Shown piece after piece: positions 63,032 to 64,000 of a DNA stretch of 64,000 bases. How positions within the stretch are numbered: the stretch's first letter is position 1; each line of letters starts with the position of its first letter. The notes under the pieces are model-generated. The model was not told the origin of the DNA and made no database searches. It saw nothing but the letters and a program-made list of their open reading frames with translations. The DNA is taken from assembly GCA_964419255.1 (NCBI GenBank), contig CAYQOU010000009.1, positions 19,252 to 83,251 on the forward strand, given 5' to 3'. A program made the position numbers and the translations under genes. Origin of the DNA: CAZPHU01 sp964419255. Lineage in GTDB: Bacteria; Fibrobacterota; Chitinivibrionia; Chitinivibrionales; CAYFVL01.

Positions 63032-64000
63032 CTAAAGAGCAGCCTTCTTTTTTCGACGAATCGCCATTTGATGATCGGCATCAACCATTATCTCCACCAG
63101 TCGGTCGAAGGAGACTGTTGGCTGCCAGCCCAGTTCCGTCTTTGCCCTGGTTGCATCTCCGCACAGCTGTTCAACTTCGGCAGGGCGGTAGTATCTGGGG
63201 TCTACACGCACGAGGATCTTGCCGCTTTTAGTGTCTATGCCGATCTCATCCGTTCCCTCACCTTCCCAGCGTAGTTGCATGCCCAGTCTGGCAAAGGATT
63301 TTTCGATGAATTCACGTACCGTATGCATCTCTCCGGTAGCGACCACATAATCATTCGGCGTGTCGTGTTGAAGCATCATCCACATCGCTTTTACAAAATC
63401 GGGAGCATACCCCCAGTCACGGCGTGCATTGAGGTTTCCAATGAAAAGGCACTCCTGCAGCCCTTCTTTTATGAAAGCGGCAGCCATTGTTATTTTCCGG
63501 GTGACAAAAATTTCTCCCCGGCGTGGAGATTCATGGTTAAACAGTATCCCGTTGTTTGCATGCAGATTGTATGCTTCCCGATAGTTGACAACGATCCAGA
63601 ACCCGTAGAGTTTAGCAACTCCATAGGGTGAACGGGGATAGAAAGGTGTGGTTTCCTTCTGCGGCACCTCCTGCACTTTCCCGTACAGCTCCGAGGTGGA
63701 TGCCTGATAAAAACGGGTGCGAATTCCGGTTTCTTTTATGGCATCAAGCATACGCAGCGTACCCACTGCATCGGTCTCCGCGGTATATTCAGGAACCTCG
63801 AATGACACCTGCACATGCGACTGGGCTGCAAGATTATAAATCTCATCAGGATCAATTTTTTCCAGGAGTCGATTCATGTTGCTGCTGTCGGTCATGTCCC
63901 CATAGTGGAGAAACAGATTTACGTCACGCTCGTGAGGATCACGATACAGGTGATCAATCCGTTTGGTATTAAAGCTACTGGCTCTGCGAATAATCCCGTG
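63032..64000 (-). CDS. gmd: GDP-mannose 4,6-dehydratase (5' end outside window)
   Basis: Makes GDP-4-keto-6-deoxymannose, precursor of GDP-fucose and related sugars for surface polysaccharide. The frame is open to the window edge, so the N-terminal dinucleotide loop is missing; the visible part starts HGIIRRASSFNTKRIDHLY. STSELYGKVQ and YGVAKLYGFWIV (Tyr-x3-Lys catalytic pair), NHESPRRGEIFVTRKI and RRDWGYAPDFV are diagnostic of Gmd. Convergent with the broken TPR gene. Confidence 0.95.
   Translation of the reverse strand, partial: HGIIRRASSFNTKRIDHLYRDPHERDVNLFLHYGDMTDSSNMNRLLEKIDPDEIYNLAAQSHVQVSFEVPEYTAETDAVGTLRMLDAIKETGIRTRFYQASTSELYGKVQEVPQKETTPFYPRSPYGVAKLYGFWIVVNYREAYNLHANNGILFNHESPRRGEIFVTRKITMAAAFIKEGLQECLFIGNLNARRDWGYAPDFVKAMWMMLQHDTPNDYVVATGEMHTVREFIEKSFARLGMQLRWEGEGTDEIGIDTKSGKILVRVDPRYYRPAEVEQLCGDATRAKTELGWQPTVSFDRLVEIMVDADHQMAIRRKKKAAL

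Noticed and set aside
1..64000. CRISPR arrays, rRNA, prophage or complete insertion sequences
   Set aside because: None seen: no regularly spaced repeats, no transposase or integrase motifs and no rRNA-like sequence in the gaps.

Overview
The window looks like a stretch of chromosome from a draft assembly of a Gram-negative bacterium; there are two 100-base runs of N (41514-41613 and 61503-61602). Gene content suggests the Fibrobacterota / wider FCB group: outer-membrane beta-barrels, an OmpA protein with thrombospondin type 3 repeats, many lipoproteins, a secreted protein whose C-terminus resembles a T9SS sorting tail, and a decayed fragment resembling a carbohydrate-binding domain. This placement is inference from protein style; no rRNA or tRNA gene was seen.

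Layout. 1-9.5 kb: a branched-chain amino-acid operon (ilvB-ilvN-ilvC-leuA-leuB-cimA-ilvE) preceded by a valine/isoleucine-rich leader peptide and an intrinsic terminator with a matching antiterminator arm, which is a readable attenuator. 9.7-15.9 kb: a PlsC-type acyltransferase with a zinc ribbon, ychF, a cNMP-binding protein, an amidohydrolase, a small CxxC protein, a PilZ protein and an NmrA-type reductase. 15.9-23.5 kb: a palindrome-rich spacer, two small secreted proteins sharing an LP motif, then a closely packed cluster of secreted protein, beta-barrel, TPR lipoprotein, Ser/Thr kinase and FHA-GAF-sigma54 activator. 23.6-28.0 kb: citrate synthase, a radical SAM/SPASM protein, a GDT1-like/ferritin-like fusion and gpmA. 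28.3-33.0 kb: a large lipoprotein and the OmpA/TSP3 protein. 33.4-44.2 kb (minus strand): the translation/RNA operon rimP-nusA-infB-rbfA-nrnA-truB-ribF-rpsO-pnp-dut, with a promoter and an intrinsic terminator in its leader. 44.5-47.2 kb: cca and a lipoprotein. 47.2-49.1 kb: gene-poor DNA with decayed gene fragments. 49.2-64 kb: two methyltransferases, an ABC-F ATPase, a divergent enolase, asd, a two-gene envelope operon with a CRP-like site, another methyltransferase, a MraY homologue, folD, a broken TPR gene around the second gap, and the 3' part of gmd.

Most noteworthy: the ilv attenuator; a 166-175 bp dispersed repeat with terminal inverted repeats and a conserved internal hairpin; the membrane transporter/ferritin fusion; the kinase/beta-barrel/FHA-activator module; a TGTGA-N6-TCACA site placed at -41.5 of a predicted promoter; and the first assembly gap, whose identical 13-bp flanks, if merged, restore the infB reading frame.
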